Below, piece by piece: positions 7,023 through 14,174 of a DNA stretch of 20,401 nucleotides. Position numbers and translations under genes: made by a program. Source of the stretch: a virus; the IMG/VR virus record IMGVR_UViG_3300020183_000567, positions 1 to 20,401 of that record. One strand, written 5' to 3'. How positions within the stretch are numbered: the first letter of the stretch is position 1; each line of letters starts with the position of its first letter. The notes under the pieces are model-generated. The model was not told where the DNA came from and did no database searches. It saw nothing but the letters and a program-made list of their open reading frames with translations.

Positions 7023-7930
7023 CAAGCCTTCATAATATAGGCAAGCGCGTAATACGGAGGCAGGTTGGCGTTTGTGCCGGACGAGCCCGTGGTTGAGTTG
7101 CTCACCGAGATGCCTGTTACGGAGGTGCTGCTGTCGTAGAAATTTGGGCCGCCCGTGAAGTTCTGGATACGCTCAAACGGTCCTGAAAACTGATTGTCTT
7201 GCAGGATGAATTGTATAGCGTGATGGTGGCCTGGGTCAGTAACGGTTGCTGTATGCGTATGGCTGACAACAATTGCGTCATTGCTACCGCCGGTTGCTGC
7301 AACAGCGTAAGTCGATCCAGCGCCAACTACGAAACGATTACGCAGGTCCGGCGTTCCGTTTGCGCCATCGCACAAATACCAGCCTGCGGGAATGCTGGCG
7401 ATTGAGCCGGACCACATGATAATCCCGCCAGACGGGATAATACCGCCGCCCGTGAAACCGCCACTCGCCGTAATCGCGCCAGAAGCCGATACAGTAGTAA
7501 ACGCTCCAGCGGCTGGCGTTGTTCCTCCAATCGGCGCATTGTTAATGGTGCCGCCAGAAATTGTAGCAGTATTGACCGTAGGAGATGTCAGCGTCTTGTT
7601 GGTCAACGTCTGAGTGCTGTCAGTGTCAACCATTGTTTTGCGGGCAGACCCCGTGCCAACGGTCAAAACATTATCATCGCTATCCCAAACAACGGAGCCA
7701 TCTGCTGTTTGCGCAGGAGATGCCGCAGCCGGGAGAAGAACAGTTCCGTTTGTGGCAACCAGCGTCTTTCCAGACCCAACATTCAGCCCAACAGATGTAC
7801 CGCTACCATTTGCGGTAAACAGGGCATCAAGCGAGTCCAAGTCTGAGTTTAGCTTCGTTCCCCAGGTATCCTTAGAAGCACCTACTTCTGGCTTCGTAAG
7901 GTTGAGGTTTGATGTATATGAGTCAGCCAT
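7022..7930 (-). CDS. Tail fibre protein with phage tail collar domain
   Basis: A 302-residue fibre. The N-terminus ([20 protein letters not shown]) is a common virion-attachment segment. Residues about 105-160 form a shaft with [13 protein letters not shown] and [21 protein letters not shown] tail-collar domain follows at about 165-210 ([34 protein letters not shown]). After it come a HTH motif at 224-226 and HHH at 235-237, the kind of His clusters that coordinate iron in trimeric fibres, and the typical end [13 protein letters not shown]. It is likely the distal receptor-binding or needle-like fibre. GGAGAG lies about five bases before the ATG. No intramolecular chaperone is seen. Confidence 0.88.
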   Translation of the reverse strand: MADSYTSNLNLTKPEVGASKDTWGTKLNSDLDSLDALFTANGSGTSVGLNVGSGKTLVATNGTVLLPAAASPAQTADGSVVWDSDDNVLTVGTGSARKTMVDTDSTQTLTNKTLTSPTVNTATISGGTINNAPIGGTTPAAGAFTTVSASGAITASGGFTGGGIIPSGGIIMWSGSIASIPAGWYLCDGANGTPDLRNRFVVGAGSTYAVAATGGSNDAIVVSHTHTATVTDPGHHHAIQFILQDNQFSGPFERIQNFTGGPNFYDSSTSVTGISVSNSTTGSSGTNANLPPYYALAYIMKA

Positions 7931-7939
7931 TGCGCTCTC

Positions 7940-8818
7940 CTAAGCAGCCTTTTTAACCCAACTGGATGACGTTGTATATTGCGCAATCCACTTGTTGTTA
8001 AACTGCGGGACACTTTGCCCTGAAGCCGGTGACTCAGATATTGCAGAGGATGAGATTGAAATAATGTTGGTCCCGTAGACTGGAGTTTCCATTGGAACTT
8101 CCGTCCAATCAGACGCGCTGCTGGCCTGGGCTGCCCAAGATGCAGAAACTAGGGCTTGGTCGGACCATGTTGCATCATCGTTTTGTTGTGGCGTCCACCC
8201 AACATTTGCCCCAAAGGCAATAACAACGCATGTACCAACTGCTGCCCCTACGCTTCCAGCCGTTGCCCCACTAACTCCAGAAGCCGTTGATGTTCCTGAT
8301 GCATTTGCGGTAACGCCAGAAATAGAGCCAGATATGCCGATGACAGAAGAGCTACCAACGGCATCAGCGGTGGCGTTTGAAACAGCGGACGCAACGCCAG
8401 ACACAGAAGATGTGCCAGTTGCCGATGCTACACTTCCAGCGATTGCCCCACTGATGCCGTTAACAGCGCAAGTCCCAGCGGCTGACCCATCCGCTGTTGC
8501 AATAGACTCAATGAATCCAGAGACGATGGAAGTCCCTGATGCAGAGCCAACAATTTCAAGAACAGCGGCGCCGTAACCTGCAACTGTTGATGTCCCTGCG
8601 GCAGAGCCAACAATGTCAAGAACAACAGCGCCGTAACCCGTGACTGTTGACGTTCCGACTGCTACCCCTACGCTTCCAGCCGTTGCCCCACTAACTCCAG
8701 AAACAGTTGATGTTCCTTCAGCAGTCCCAACCGCCTCGACATACCGAACCGCCTCCGCGCCTGAAATTGCTCCAGACGAGATTGCAGAAGACGATATGCC
8801 TAGCCAGTCATACGGCAC
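7940..8818 (-). CDS. Repeat-containing tail fibre-like protein
   Basis: A 292-residue protein built mostly from nine tandem 20-residue units (residues about 30-205) rich in Gly, Ala, Ser, Thr and Val. Each unit has the core GTS-V-G with a hydrophobic second half, for example VGSAAGTSTVAGYGAAVLEI. This is expected to form a beta-helical or other elongated shaft. The ends are non-repetitive: MPYDWLGISSSAISSGAISG at the start, echoed by ISISSSAISESPASG near the C-terminus, then NNKWIAQYTTSSSWVKKAA. A Trp-rich segment (about 207-240) precedes the C-terminal part. Fibre assignment is inferred from composition and from its neighbours; no enzyme motif is seen. The stop overlaps the GGAG of the next gene. 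Confidence 0.7.
   Translation of the reverse strand: MPYDWLGISSSAISSGAISGAEAVRYVEAVGTAEGTSTVSGVSGATAGSVGVAVGTSTVTGYGAVVLDIVGSAAGTSTVAGYGAAVLEIVGSASGTSIVSGFIESIATADGSAAGTCAVNGISGAIAGSVASATGTSSVSGVASAVSNATADAVGSSSVIGISGSISGVTANASGTSTASGVSGATAGSVGAAVGTCVVIAFGANVGWTPQQNDDATWSDQALVSASWAAQASSASDWTEVPMETPVYGTNIISISSSAISESPASGQSVPQFNNKWIAQYTTSSSWVKKAA
8207..8731 (-). repeat. 60-bp tandem coding repeats in the fibre gene
   Basis: About nine in-register units of 60 bp, one per 20 residues. Two parts are nearly identical in DNA: the stretches near 8239-8281 and 8659-8701, exactly 420 bp (seven units) apart, differ at about one base in some 40; and the adjacent units around 8540-8640 repeat with only a few changes. 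The array could change length by recombination or slippage. Confidence 0.8.
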
Positions 8819-8831
8819 TTCTCACGGTCCT

Positions 8832-9002
8832 CTACTCGCTGGGGTCAGCGGGCGTCTCTTGCTTTTGAAGATGATTCTCAGCCTGTACCTTGATGTTTGC
8901 GATCAACTCCGCAACTTCCAGATAAGGCCGCTGGCCCAACGCATTCATCACCACATTCCAAGCCTGAACAGGCAATGTGATCGAGATTTCTTTATTTTCC
9001 AT
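8832..9002 (-). CDS. Small phage protein, 56 aa
   Basis: A 56-residue protein, start MENKEISITLPVQAWNVVMN, followed by ALGQRPYLEVAELIANIKVQ and a Gln/Glu/Pro tail. The pattern of a short strand, then a helix with QAWNVVMNALGQRPY, is one I recall from small proteins near fibre genes in several phages; no function is known to me. A GAGGGG Shine-Dalgarno stands three to four bases before the ATG. It lies 13 bases upstream of the repeat-fibre gene. Confidence 0.75.
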   Translation of the reverse strand: MENKEISITLPVQAWNVVMNALGQRPYLEVAELIANIKVQAENHLQKQETPADPSE

Positions 9003-9009
9003 CTTCCCC

Positions 9010-9111
9010 TCAATTGACGTTCACCCAACCGTTTTCCTCACACAACCGAATATACTCAGCCACGCTGATATATCCGGCATCCGCTAATGCTCTCGCCATT
9101 TCATGTGTCAT
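9010..9111 (-). CDS. Short ORF, 33 aa
   Basis: A 33-residue frame reading MTHEMARALADAGYISVAEY and ending LCEENGWVNVN. It begins three bases after the stop of the preceding gene and ends seven bases before the next start. It has no clear Shine-Dalgarno of its own, so coupling to the upstream gene would be needed. The helix-rich composition and exact fit between two genes favour a real small protein; function unknown. Met5 is an alternative start. Confidence 0.55.
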   Translation of the reverse strand: MTHEMARALADAGYISVAEYIRLCEENGWVNVN

Positions 9112-9114
9112 ATT

Positions 9115-9438
9115 TCACCAAGGAAGAGGCGGCGATACGACCGGAGGGTTCTTCTGGTTTTCAATCTGGTTCGAGACAGATGCTTCGATCTCAGCAACGC
9201 GCTCGATACCCATCGACGCCTGCACCCATCCGATGACTTGTGCTTTGGTGAGATCAGCGTATGGCGTGAATGGCGCTCCGGCTTCGTAGGTGACACCCTG
9301 CGTGCCGTAGGCTGTCCCGCTATATTGCCCGTCCGCTCCGTTGCAACGCCAATGCACAATAAACACAACGTCCTGCTCTCCCTCTTTTTCAGGGTAGCAG
9401 TCCATTTGTGAGACGATCCATTCGATTGCGGTTGCCAT
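9115..9438 (-). CDS. DUF7936-like phage protein
   Basis: A 107-residue protein with the features of a small family often seen beside tail fibre genes: an N-terminal strand IEWIVSQMDCYPEKEGEQDV, FIVHWRCNGADGQYSGTAYG, the block GAPFTPYADLTKAQVIGWVQ, and a conserved-looking end QKNPPVVSPPLPW. The function is not established to my knowledge; position suggests a fibre accessory or assembly factor. The ribosome binding site is weak (GGAT), so it may rely on read-through from the fibre gene 12 bases upstream. Confidence 0.8.
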   Translation of the reverse strand: MATAIEWIVSQMDCYPEKEGEQDVVFIVHWRCNGADGQYSGTAYGTQGVTYEAGAPFTPYADLTKAQVIGWVQASMGIERVAEIEASVSNQIENQKNPPVVSPPLPW

Positions 9439-9450
9439 GAGGGTTATCCG

Positions 9451-10344
9451 TTATGCGTTTGCGATGGTGGTGACGGTGCCAGATGATCCGCGATATTTGA
9501 GAGCGCCTGCTTCAACATATAAAACGCCGCCACCAGAAGGATTTGTAGATGGAACAGTTGTCGCGTTAGCGATACCGATAACGCCCACACCAGAGCCAAA
9601 GGATGTAGTCGAAATACCAACATTACCTGAGCTGGTGATGCGCATACGCTCCGTGGCAGACGCTGCGAACAGGATGTCACCACCCGATGCATTATTGAGA
9701 CGTAGATTATCAGAGCCTGTTGTTCCAATCCCGTAAAAAGGACCAGCAGCACCTATGCGAATCGCTATGGTAGTCGAATCAGCGTCATAGATTAGGTGCT
9801 GATTAGCTACCAAAAGGAACGCATTTGCAGCAGCAGTGCCATTAACTGTTAATTGTTGAGATGGCGAACTCGTCCCAATACCAACTCTGCCTTCGCTATC
9901 GACCACAAACGGCGTTGCATCTGGATTCGCGCTGTCTTCAACCAGCAAAGCATTGCCTGCGCCGGTTTGGGTGATGCGAAGTGCGTTGGATGAAGAGTTG
10001 GCGTCGATAATTACCGCGCCGCTATTATCCTGCTGCAACGTCTTTGTCGCAGCCAGCGTGATGAATATATCTTTCGTGCCTGCTGAAAAGTTAACAGCAG
10101 AACCCGAATTTGATGATGCTAGAACAGTCGTGCGCGTGATCGTGTTAAGGCTTGAATAGGTGCCAAGCCCAACTTCCCATTCCGCAGCGGTTTGATGCTG
10201 GATTGCATACCAGCATGTGTCGCTCACAGATAGGACATCCGAAAATGTTCGGTATCCTGTCGGAGCCGTGCCAGAAACCGAAAACGCCCCAGTTCCATTG
10301 GTCGTGGACGTATCGCGGACGCGATCAGCGGTGACATGCGCCAT
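9451..10344 (-). CDS. Tail fibre protein with phage-fibre N-terminal domain
   Basis: A 297-residue fibre-like protein. Residues 1 to about 105 form a domain common at the N-terminus of phage fibre proteins (ADRVRDTSTTNGTGAFSVSG, then EWEVGLGTYSSLNTITRTTV and SSNSGSAVNFSAGTKDIF). The rest is a repetitive beta structure rich in Gly, Ser, Thr and Ala, with the familiar EGRVGIGTSSPSQQLTVNG and SGNVGIS blocks found in many fibre shafts. No catalytic or depolymerase motif is visible. The ATG has GAGG about nine bases upstream. It lies in a run of four fibre-related genes, so the virion may carry several appendages or one hetero-assembled fibre. Confidence 0.82.
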   Translation of the reverse strand: MAHVTADRVRDTSTTNGTGAFSVSGTAPTGYRTFSDVLSVSDTCWYAIQHQTAAEWEVGLGTYSSLNTITRTTVLASSNSGSAVNFSAGTKDIFITLAATKTLQQDNSGAVIIDANSSSNALRITQTGAGNALLVEDSANPDATPFVVDSEGRVGIGTSSPSQQLTVNGTAAANAFLLVANQHLIYDADSTTIAIRIGAAGPFYGIGTTGSDNLRLNNASGGDILFAASATERMRITSSGNVGISTTSFGSGVGVIGIANATTVPSTNPSGGGVLYVEAGALKYRGSSGTVTTIANA

Positions 10345-10347
10345 TTA

Positions 10348-10776
10348 TTAGTCCTCAGTAATCGTCGAGGTCGTGCGAAGTCGCGGAATAACGCCATTCA
10401 CAACTGAAATGTTTGGCGTGACAGTTCCGCTGTAATACAAGACACCCGCTCCAGAAGACGCAGAGCCTACGCCAAAATATGTGATCGTGTTCGTTCCACC
10501 AGTCGCAATCGGGAAGTCGATATTAGCAACAGGCGAAACGCTATTTGCCGTCACAGTCCATCCACCAGAAGTGCGAGCAACAGCGACACGGGCATATCCA
10601 GTATAAGTTGCCTCGCTCGTTGACTGGTCGCCAGCTTCACCAGGATCAGCCGTGTGAAGCGAAATATACAGGTTCGTCAAAGGAGACGATGCCGCATTGT
10701 CAGCCAGATTGGCGATTGCCGTCGCGTTGAAGATTAGCTGCAAAAGAGCGTTTTCGAATGCGTTGGATTTCGACAT
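10348..10776 (-). CDS. Phage tail fibre protein (Gp80-like family)
   Basis: A 142-residue protein, start at 10776 because GGAG is seven bases upstream; the open frame extends 14 codons further without a good site. The opening MSKSNAFENALLQLIFNATA, then NLYISLHTADPGEAGDQST and TYTGYARVAVARTSGGWTV, are typical of a widespread short family annotated as phage tail fibre proteins. The rest is beta-rich and ends RLRTTSTITED. It probably forms a small trimeric or decoration-type tail appendage. The next gene begins three bases after its stop. Confidence 0.85.
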   Translation of the reverse strand: MSKSNAFENALLQLIFNATAIANLADNAASSPLTNLYISLHTADPGEAGDQSTSEATYTGYARVAVARTSGGWTVTANSVSPVANIDFPIATGGTNTITYFGVGSASSGAGVLYYSGTVTPNISVVNGVIPRLRTTSTITED

Positions 10777-10789
10777 TTCTATCTCCTGC

Positions 10790-11410
10790 CTAAGCGTAAG
10801 CGCGACGGGTTCGCGCAATCAATGGCGAGCCACTATGCAGCACCTTGTCAGAGCTTGCGTTGAGAGAATCCACCCTGGATGAGTAAAACAGACTGAAGGT
10901 CTGAATACGCTGATCGTCCAGCAAGAACGGGGCAGAATGAAGAAGAGAGCCGTACAGATACACATCCGGGGCTTGCGTCAGAAGCCAGTTCGTTGTGTTT
11001 GCATCAGACAAGGCGGGAACCTTGCCATAATACACCATCTCAATTTCAACATCGTCAGACGGCGCGGGGACAAGCTCAATAGCGCCATTCATTAGCGAAT
11101 AAGCACGAACCTGATTATAAATCTGCGCTTCCTTGATTTTATCTGCCTGATCGAGCGTCACATAACGCAGAGGCGTCTGTCCGCCTACAATCTGAAGGTT
11201 GATTGCCTCAACAAAATCAGCCGGTAGGCGAACAAACTCATCATCATTGGTCGTTGTTGCCCGGACGATCTGCTCCCGGCACCGGAGGCGCGTATTCAGA
11301 TCAGCCTCACAAAATTGGATAAACATCGGAATCTGAGATGTCAGATCAGTCCGGTTTAGAAAGTCGGCAATTGCGCCCTGAAGCGTCGAATAATTCGTAA
11401 TCGTCGCCAT
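10790..11410 (-). CDS. Phage adaptor (head-tail connector) protein
   Basis: A 206-residue protein with the pattern of the phage adaptor family, which binds under the portal and connects it to the tail nozzle. Visible hallmarks: an N-terminal helix YSTLQGAIADFLNRTDL, FIQFCEADLNTRLRCREQI, the strand FVRLPADFVEAINLQI, the IELVPAPSDDVEIEMVYYGK block, and NTTNWLLTQAPDVYLYGSLL followed by long helices. The ATG overlaps the previous stop as TGATG. Order after the capsid gene and before the fibre genes matches short-tailed phages. Confidence 0.88.
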   Translation of the reverse strand: MATITNYSTLQGAIADFLNRTDLTSQIPMFIQFCEADLNTRLRCREQIVRATTTNDDEFVRLPADFVEAINLQIVGGQTPLRYVTLDQADKIKEAQIYNQVRAYSLMNGAIELVPAPSDDVEIEMVYYGKVPALSDANTTNWLLTQAPDVYLYGSLLHSAPFLLDDQRIQTFSLFYSSRVDSLNASSDKVLHSGSPLIARTRRAYA

Positions 11411-11739
11411 CAGCTCGTGATCCTGTGGGTCCGGTAAGGCGCAGCCGCCTCAGAATTTAGCCACTTTCGAAAAGCGATCTTGTCCTTCAGAATGCCCTTC
11501 TGTTGAAGTTCAAGATACACCACCATTGGCAAAGATGCCACTCTAACCATACCATCAGGAAGCCGATCTGTCTTGCTGATTGCGTCCCTGGCGGCCTTGT
11601 TTTGTTCAGCAATCCGGTCAATCTGGACAATATCCTCAAAGACCAGCTTCTGGTCTGTCGTGACATGCATTTTTGTAGTCGTGCCAGTCAAGCTGTCGTG
11701 ACCGAGAACAAAAGAACCGGGAGCGTATTCTTCAGCCAT
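11410..11739 (-). CDS. Hypothetical virion-region protein, 109 aa
   Basis: A 109-residue soluble protein. It has a beta-rich N-terminal half (APGSFVLGHDSLTGTTTKMH) and a helical C-terminal half with VVYLELQQKGILKDKIAFRK and WLNSEAAAPYRTH. Similar small proteins lie between capsid and adaptor genes in other podoviral genomes, which suggests a head-completion or connector role, but this is positional inference. The start at 11739 is chosen because GGAGG lies five bases upstream; a TTG four codons earlier is less likely. Its stop overlaps the adaptor start as TGATG. Confidence 0.75.
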   Translation of the reverse strand: MAEEYAPGSFVLGHDSLTGTTTKMHVTTDQKLVFEDIVQIDRIAEQNKAARDAISKTDRLPDGMVRVASLPMVVYLELQQKGILKDKIAFRKWLNSEAAAPYRTHRITS

Positions 11740-11747
11740 ACAATCCT

Positions 11748-11779
11748 CCAAAGAAAGAGCGGGGCCGAAGCCCCGCTCT
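11748..11779 (-). terminator. Intrinsic terminator after the capsid gene
   Basis: Reading the minus strand, a perfect 10-bp stem AGAGCGGGGC / GCCCCGCTCT encloses a UUCG tetraloop (stem arms at 11770-11779 and 11756-11765), followed by TTCTTT. It begins seven bases after the capsid stop and ends just before the next gene's Shine-Dalgarno. The T run is interrupted by a C, so read-through into the tail genes is plausible; it may also stabilise the capsid transcript. Confidence 0.85.
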
Positions 11780-11786
11780 CCTTATC

Positions 11787-12767
11787 TTACGAAGCGATGA
11801 TGTTCGCAACCACCGCGTGAGCCTTCTCACTCTTGATACGCAGGCCGTATTCCACAACCATTTCTTTCTTGTCCGAGTCGCCAGCCTTGGCGAGATCGAA
11901 CGTGCGGAACGGACGCAGATACGAAACCGAAGCATATTCGGGGTCGAGAACGAACGCGAAGTTGCCCGGCGAGAAGCGGTTCGGGACAATAGCCACTTCA
12001 CCGAAATCGCCAAGGTACACATCCGCGCACGCCAGGATCTTCATCGGCTGGGCAGAGGTATAGTTCATGCGCTGCTGGGCAAGACCAGAAAACGCAGACG
12101 CCACCGTCTTGTTGTAGGCGTTCACCATCAGGATCGACGGGTCTCCGCCCTGTTCCCAAACCTGCTGAATGGCAGTCTTGAGCATGGTTTCGGTGAAGGC
12201 AACGTCAGTCGCGGTTGAAAGACCAGTCCAGGCAGTGCTGGGATAGCCGTTACCACTAGCGCCCGACATGGCCGAAACCGTCGCGGCGTTCGCCTGCGAG
12301 TTGGTGATGAGCCAAGTCGGCAGACCAGCCGTTTTACGAGCCGTTGACGTATTGCCCGCGACACCAGCCTGATTGCTCGTCAGAATGGCTTCCATATCAC
12401 GCTTCAGCTCTTTCGCAGCCTTGGCGGTCTGATAGGCCATCTGGGTGCGCATACCAGCGTTGTTTACAGCATCGTCAGTACCCGACACAGAGATAACCTT
12501 GCGGCTGATCTGCGTGTAGTTGGCAACACGAACGGTGGGTGTAAATTCAGCGTTACCGGCGTCAGCGCCTTCGATCACCGCGTTCGTCGTGTCAGCCGCC
12601 GCAAGAGCGTCGGTCTGCCACTCGAAGTAGGTGTTTTCGCAGGTATCACGCCCGACATTGGAAATGAACGCCGTGTCAGCTGGCGAGATGTCATATATGA
12701 TGTTCGAGAGGTCTTCTCGAATTGAGTTGGGAGCGTCGTAGGTTGTGACTTTGGATACAGATGGCAT
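11787..12767 (-). CDS. Major capsid protein (SU10-type, HK97 fold)
   Basis: A 326-residue protein with features of the SU10 major head protein family (formerly DUF5309): an N-terminal arm DAPNSIREDLSNIIYDISPA, the segment DTAFISNVGRDTCENTYFEWQTDALA, a beta-hinge and E-loop region with FTPTVRVANYTQISRKVISV, a spine-like helical stretch around QTAKAAKELKRDMEAIL, and a C-terminal pair of strands with VYLGDFGEVAIVPNRF and VVEYGLRIKSEKAHAV. The ATG has an AGGAAG site about eight bases upstream. Position after the scaffold and before a strong terminator fits a highly expressed virion protein. No separate decoration protein follows. Confidence 0.93.
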   Translation of the reverse strand: MPSVSKVTTYDAPNSIREDLSNIIYDISPADTAFISNVGRDTCENTYFEWQTDALAAADTTNAVIEGADAGNAEFTPTVRVANYTQISRKVISVSGTDDAVNNAGMRTQMAYQTAKAAKELKRDMEAILTSNQAGVAGNTSTARKTAGLPTWLITNSQANAATVSAMSGASGNGYPSTAWTGLSTATDVAFTETMLKTAIQQVWEQGGDPSILMVNAYNKTVASAFSGLAQQRMNYTSAQPMKILACADVYLGDFGEVAIVPNRFSPGNFAFVLDPEYASVSYLRPFRTFDLAKAGDSDKKEMVVEYGLRIKSEKAHAVVANIIAS

Positions 12768-12771
12768 GGTT

Positions 12772-13791
12772 CTACTTCCTGTCTAGCATAGCGAAGATTG
12801 CAGCCGCGTCATTAACGTGGCCAGTGGATTTGAGACGCTGTTTTACCTTTGCAATTTCGGTCGTTTGTCGAGGCGATGACGCTACAGTACCCGCCCTCAT
12901 TGGCTTTGGAGCCTGCCCTTTATTGGGTTGAGGCCGATTAGCCTGAAGAGCGTCATACTTACGCGCCTTCTCAAGAACAATAATAGCCCGTGGGTCGGTG
13001 GCAGCGGCCAATTCTGCATCAGAATAGCCAACCGTCTTGCCGTATTCACGAAGGTGCTTTTGCGCCTCGCTCCACCTGGCTTCATCTTTCCACTCAGGAA
13101 CTTTTTCGAAGATGTACTTGCGTCCTTCCTCGACAACCATCCTAAGCTGTTCTTGCTGTTCATAAGCCTGCTGTTGCCTGATTGCTGCCTCTTGCTGCTG
13201 GATGTTAGCAAGTTGGGCCTTGTAATCACGCCACTGCTTCTCAATGATCGGAAAGTTGATAGGGTCATCCTGATGCAAACGCTGCCAGTCCGGTTCTTGC
13301 GGAAGATACCTTTCCATCTCCGCGCGTAACGCACTCACAGCATCGGCATAAGTATTCCTCTCAGCCTCCGCCGCCTGACGTAGCGCCTCTGCCTCACGCC
13401 GTTGCTCTGCAACAGCCTGTGTCTTGCGCTGGTAATCCGCCTGACGTTGATACCCCTCGCGGGCTTCTTTCAGGGTGACTTTCTGCGCCTTGCCGTCAAT
13501 AATGACGGTGACCAGAGCGTCATCTGGAAGATTCTCCGTAGAGACATCCTCATCAGAACCAGAAGCTTCGTCCCCACCGTCATCGTCAGACACCTCTTCG
13601 GTCGCCTCTTCCGACAATGACTGCGCGTCATAGAACGCATCTTCTGCCGCCTCAGCCTCTTCGACTGCGGCAGGAGCCTCTGCTTTTGCATTATCTTTAG
13701 GTTGCGGCGGACCGTCCATCAGAGACGCAAATCTGGCAGCGGCATCTGCAAGACCGAGTTCGCTGGGCTGCGATTGTTCGGTATTAGACAA
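12772..13791 (-). CDS. Scaffolding protein
   Basis: A 339-residue protein directly upstream of the major capsid gene, the standard position for a scaffold that guides capsid assembly and then leaves. The sequence fits: residues about 30-90 are a long acidic disordered region rich in Glu, Asp, Ala and Ser; about 115-160 and 190-225 are Gln/Glu/Arg-rich coiled coils (for example EAEALRQAAEAERNTY); and the C-terminus is basic (AKVKQRLKSTGHVNDAAAIF), as expected of the capsid-binding end. The start appears to be TTG with GGAG seven bases upstream; the first in-frame ATG is about 25 codons later and would remove conserved-looking residues. It ends four bases before the capsid start. Confidence 0.85.
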   Translation of the reverse strand: MSNTEQSQPSELGLADAAARFASLMDGPPQPKDNAKAEAPAAVEEAEAAEDAFYDAQSLSEEATEEVSDDDGGDEASGSDEDVSTENLPDDALVTVIIDGKAQKVTLKEAREGYQRQADYQRKTQAVAEQRREAEALRQAAEAERNTYADAVSALRAEMERYLPQEPDWQRLHQDDPINFPIIEKQWRDYKAQLANIQQQEAAIRQQQAYEQQEQLRMVVEEGRKYIFEKVPEWKDEARWSEAQKHLREYGKTVGYSDAELAAATDPRAIIVLEKARKYDALQANRPQPNKGQAPKPMRAGTVASSPRQTTEIAKVKQRLKSTGHVNDAAAIFAMLDRK

Positions 13792-13798
13792 GTTTATA

Positions 13799-13802
13799 CT
13801 CC
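13799..13802 (-). promoter_or_regulatory. Shine-Dalgarno supporting a TTG start for scaffold
   Basis: GGAG lies seven bases upstream of the TTG at 13791 and no in-frame ATG is near, so the scaffold gene probably uses TTG. This could hold its translation below that of the capsid gene. Confidence 0.5.
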
Positions 13803-13806
13803 ATCG

Positions 13807-14061
13807 TTACGCTTTTCTCAAGCGCCTGTTGAACCGCAAAATATCCGGCTCTGCCGCCAGGGCAGTAAGCTCAGACTCAAATGCGGCTATGGCTCGTACC
13901 ATATAGTACGCCTCCATCCTCTTGGCGTCCGCCTCTGGAGGAGATGACGCCCAAGAGTCAGTTGCGTTCTCCTTCATGCGGCGCAAAACTTCCGCAACCG
14001 CAGCGTCCTTGGTCAGCGCCTTCGCCGCAATCCAAAGCTGCTCTTGCTCGAAAGTTGACAT
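13807..14061 (-). CDS. Hypothetical phage protein, 84 aa
   Basis: An 84-residue, mostly helical, soluble protein with no membrane segment or signal peptide. It contains KRMEAYYMVRAIAAFESELTAL near the middle and ends in a basic FNRRLRKA. The ATG has a perfect AAGGAGG five bases upstream and overlaps the previous stop as TAATG, so the start is well supported. Small helical proteins of unknown function often lie between portal and scaffold in podoviral genomes. I do not recognise a named family. Confidence 0.75.
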   Translation of the reverse strand: MSTFEQEQLWIAAKALTKDAAVAEVLRRMKENATDSWASSPPEADAKRMEAYYMVRAIAAFESELTALAAEPDILRFNRRLRKA

Positions 14062-14174
14062 TAGCCCTCCTTGATAAACCGGAAAGAATGAGACAGCTCA
14101 TCCTCACCAAATCGGTGGGCTTGGAAAAAGTAAATCTCATTCTGAAGCATCAGGTCGAGCACAGCGAGGTTCAT
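14061..14174 (-). CDS. Short ORF, 37 aa
   Basis: A 37-residue frame, MNLAVLDLMLQNEIYFFQAH through to FRFIKEG. It is coupled on both sides: its ATG overlaps the methyltransferase stop as ATGA, and its stop overlaps the next start as TAATG. The next gene's ribosome binding site, AAGGAGG, is built into its last codons. No family is recognised. The double coupling and exact filling of the space favour a real small gene; it may have followed the portal directly before the methyltransferase arrived. Confidence 0.6.
   Translation of the reverse strand: MNLAVLDLMLQNEIYFFQAHRFGEDELSHSFRFIKEG

Noticed and set aside
8207-8731. Possible CRISPR array because of regular 60-bp repeats
   Set aside because: The repeats are contiguous, degenerate, in frame with a coding sequence and lack unique spacers.
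11817-12218. A 133-codon plus-strand frame opposite the capsid gene
   Set aside because: Basic, low-complexity translation with no recognisable family, opposite the clear major capsid protein.
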